This document shows, one piece after another, positions 62,889-64,000 of a DNA stretch of 64,000 bases (positions are counted from its first letter, which is position 1; each line of letters starts with the position of its first letter). A model generated the notes under the pieces. It worked only from the letters and a program-made list of their open reading frames with translations. It made no database searches and was not told the DNA's origin. This DNA is from Cheiracanthium punctorium (taxonomy: Eukaryota > Arthropoda > Arachnida > Araneae > Cheiracanthiidae), in NCBI GenBank assembly GCA_038373885.1, contig JAWZYV010016554.1, forward strand, positions 1-64,000. The letters are read 5' to 3'. Both the position numbers and the translations under genes were made by a program.

Positions 62889-63605
62889 ATTTTTTACAAC
62901 TTTTTTCCGTTCTGAATAAAAATTAATTTTCGTATATTGTTGCACAAATATCATCAGAATAAATTTCAAATAACATAATTCGTTATGGTTTTAATTTATA
63001 AAATGAATACTATGTATCCATTTAACCAAAGCGTCTCTGACTTACCAATTGCTAGTGTGCTAGTTTAATTTGTTTTGATAATTGTTAAGGTAATCTGGAA
63101 CAATTTTCCAACTAGAAGGGTGATTTAGAGTGCAGTGGAGTTTTTATATATGTTTTAAAAATAATATGGCGTAGACTATGATTTCGAATTAGATTTCATT
63201 CATTTTGTTTCCATTTTTCATATTATTGAGTATTCTTAAAAATTGTCTGTAAATATCTACAATAATTCAGAGTGATAATTTTGGCATTGTATATCTGTTT
63301 CTGTGTTATTCCACTTTTAAATGTAAAGCACGATTATATTTTATACAATTTTTTTCCGTACTGAATAAAAATAAATTTTCATATATTGTTGCACAAATAT
63401 CATCAAAATATGTTTCAAATAGCATAATTCATTATGGTTTTAGTTTATAAAATGATTACTATGTGTCCATTTTGCCAGGAGCGTCTCTGATTTGCCAATT
63501 GCTTATGTGCTGGTTTAATTTGTTTTCATAATTGTTAAGGTAATCTGGAACGGTTTTCCAAAAAGAAGTGTGATTTAAAGTGCAATGCAGATTTTATATG
63601 TCGAG
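62889..63605. repeat. Tandem duplication, period about 450 bp
   Basis: The block ttttttccgt(t/a)ctgaata, atattgttgcacaaatatca, cgtctctga(c/t)tt and taatctggaac occurs at 62889-63155 and again at about 63340-63600 with modest divergence. No coding potential. Confidence 0.85.
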
Positions 63606-64000
63606 TTTTCTATGCCAAGTTCCACACGAAGCCCCCCCCCGGCCTAGATCCCACGCGCAGATAGTTGGCTATAACACCACATTTCAACATTTCTTTTCAT
63701 TTTTAATGTTATTGAAAGATTATATGAGCATTCTTAGTTTAATGTAAAATGAAATTTTTCAGAATTAAAATGTTTATGAAGACCTAAAATAGTGTAGACT
63801 CTGAATTTTGATATATTCTCGCACTTGGATTTCTTTGTTAAATCATTTTTAAATGTTAACAAGGATGATATTATTGAAAAATTAATTTTTTTCCTGCTGT
63901 GAAAATACTATGAGAATGAATTTAAAAGTATATTTTATTTATTTATTTGTTTTTACAATTCAAATCACGGAAATCCGTTTACAATGTATGTGTCGAAGAG
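63605..64000. other. AT-rich stretch with a short C-tract
   Basis: Nothing recognisable apart from cgaagccccccccc at about 63627-63640, possibly another MITE scrap. Confidence 0.4.

Noticed and set aside
1..64000. CRISPR array or bacterial operon
   Set aside because: Tandem repeats lack short constant repeats with unique spacers, and gene structure, introns and transposons are eukaryotic.

Overview
This window looks like repeat-dense, AT-rich non-genic DNA from a large animal genome. The families present (intron-containing Harbinger, piggyBac, Tc1/mariner, hAT, a Kolobok-like element, an RNase H-bearing non-LTR retrotransposon) and the abundance of short hAT-type MITEs suggest an arthropod. 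An arachnid such as a spider is plausible, but that is inference from memory of repeat types, not shown by the sequence. I see no intact host gene, rRNA, tRNA or CRISPR array. Two or three short stretches could be exons of host or domesticated genes (30176, 18549, 45640).

Layout. 0-7.4 kb: a 296-bp palindrome, a 92-bp tandem array, a hAT MITE, a piggyBac MITE, a hAT transposase remnant and several decayed G/C-tract MITEs. 7.47-13.10 kb: a complete non-LTR retrotransposon on the + strand, bounded by a 15-bp target duplication, with both ORFs open. 14.78-21.32 kb: a giant foldback element whose arms are inverted copies of each other, carrying satellite-like repeats and a piggyBac exon remnant in the loop. 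21.33-29.76 kb: a Harbinger transposase gene on the minus strand, split by a second, nearly identical full-length copy of the retrotransposon (21.94-27.55 kb, minus strand, 14-bp target duplication). 30-38.7 kb: nested hAT elements with 8-bp target duplications, long-inverted-repeat elements and tandem duplications. 39.2-46.5 kb and 47.7-52.6 kb: two diverged copies of one segment. Each has acquired different transposons, and the other copy often preserves the empty site. 52.7-64 kb: more inverted-repeat elements, AT/GT microsatellites, a CACGTG-rich stretch and a tandem duplication.

How the parts relate. The retrotransposon ORF1 (Gag-like, three CCHC knuckles) and ORF2 (endonuclease, reverse transcriptase, RNase H, terminal CCHC) would form one retrotransposition unit; copy 1 retains every catalytic motif I can check. 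A recurring theme is a group of roughly 160-430 bp hAT-type MITEs with a G-tract just inside one end and a C-tract just inside the other. Many are flanked by perfect 8-bp duplications, so they are dated relative to the segments they interrupt. The nesting order (foldback, then MITEs; Harbinger, then retrotransposon; duplication, then copy-specific insertions) gives a readable insertion history.
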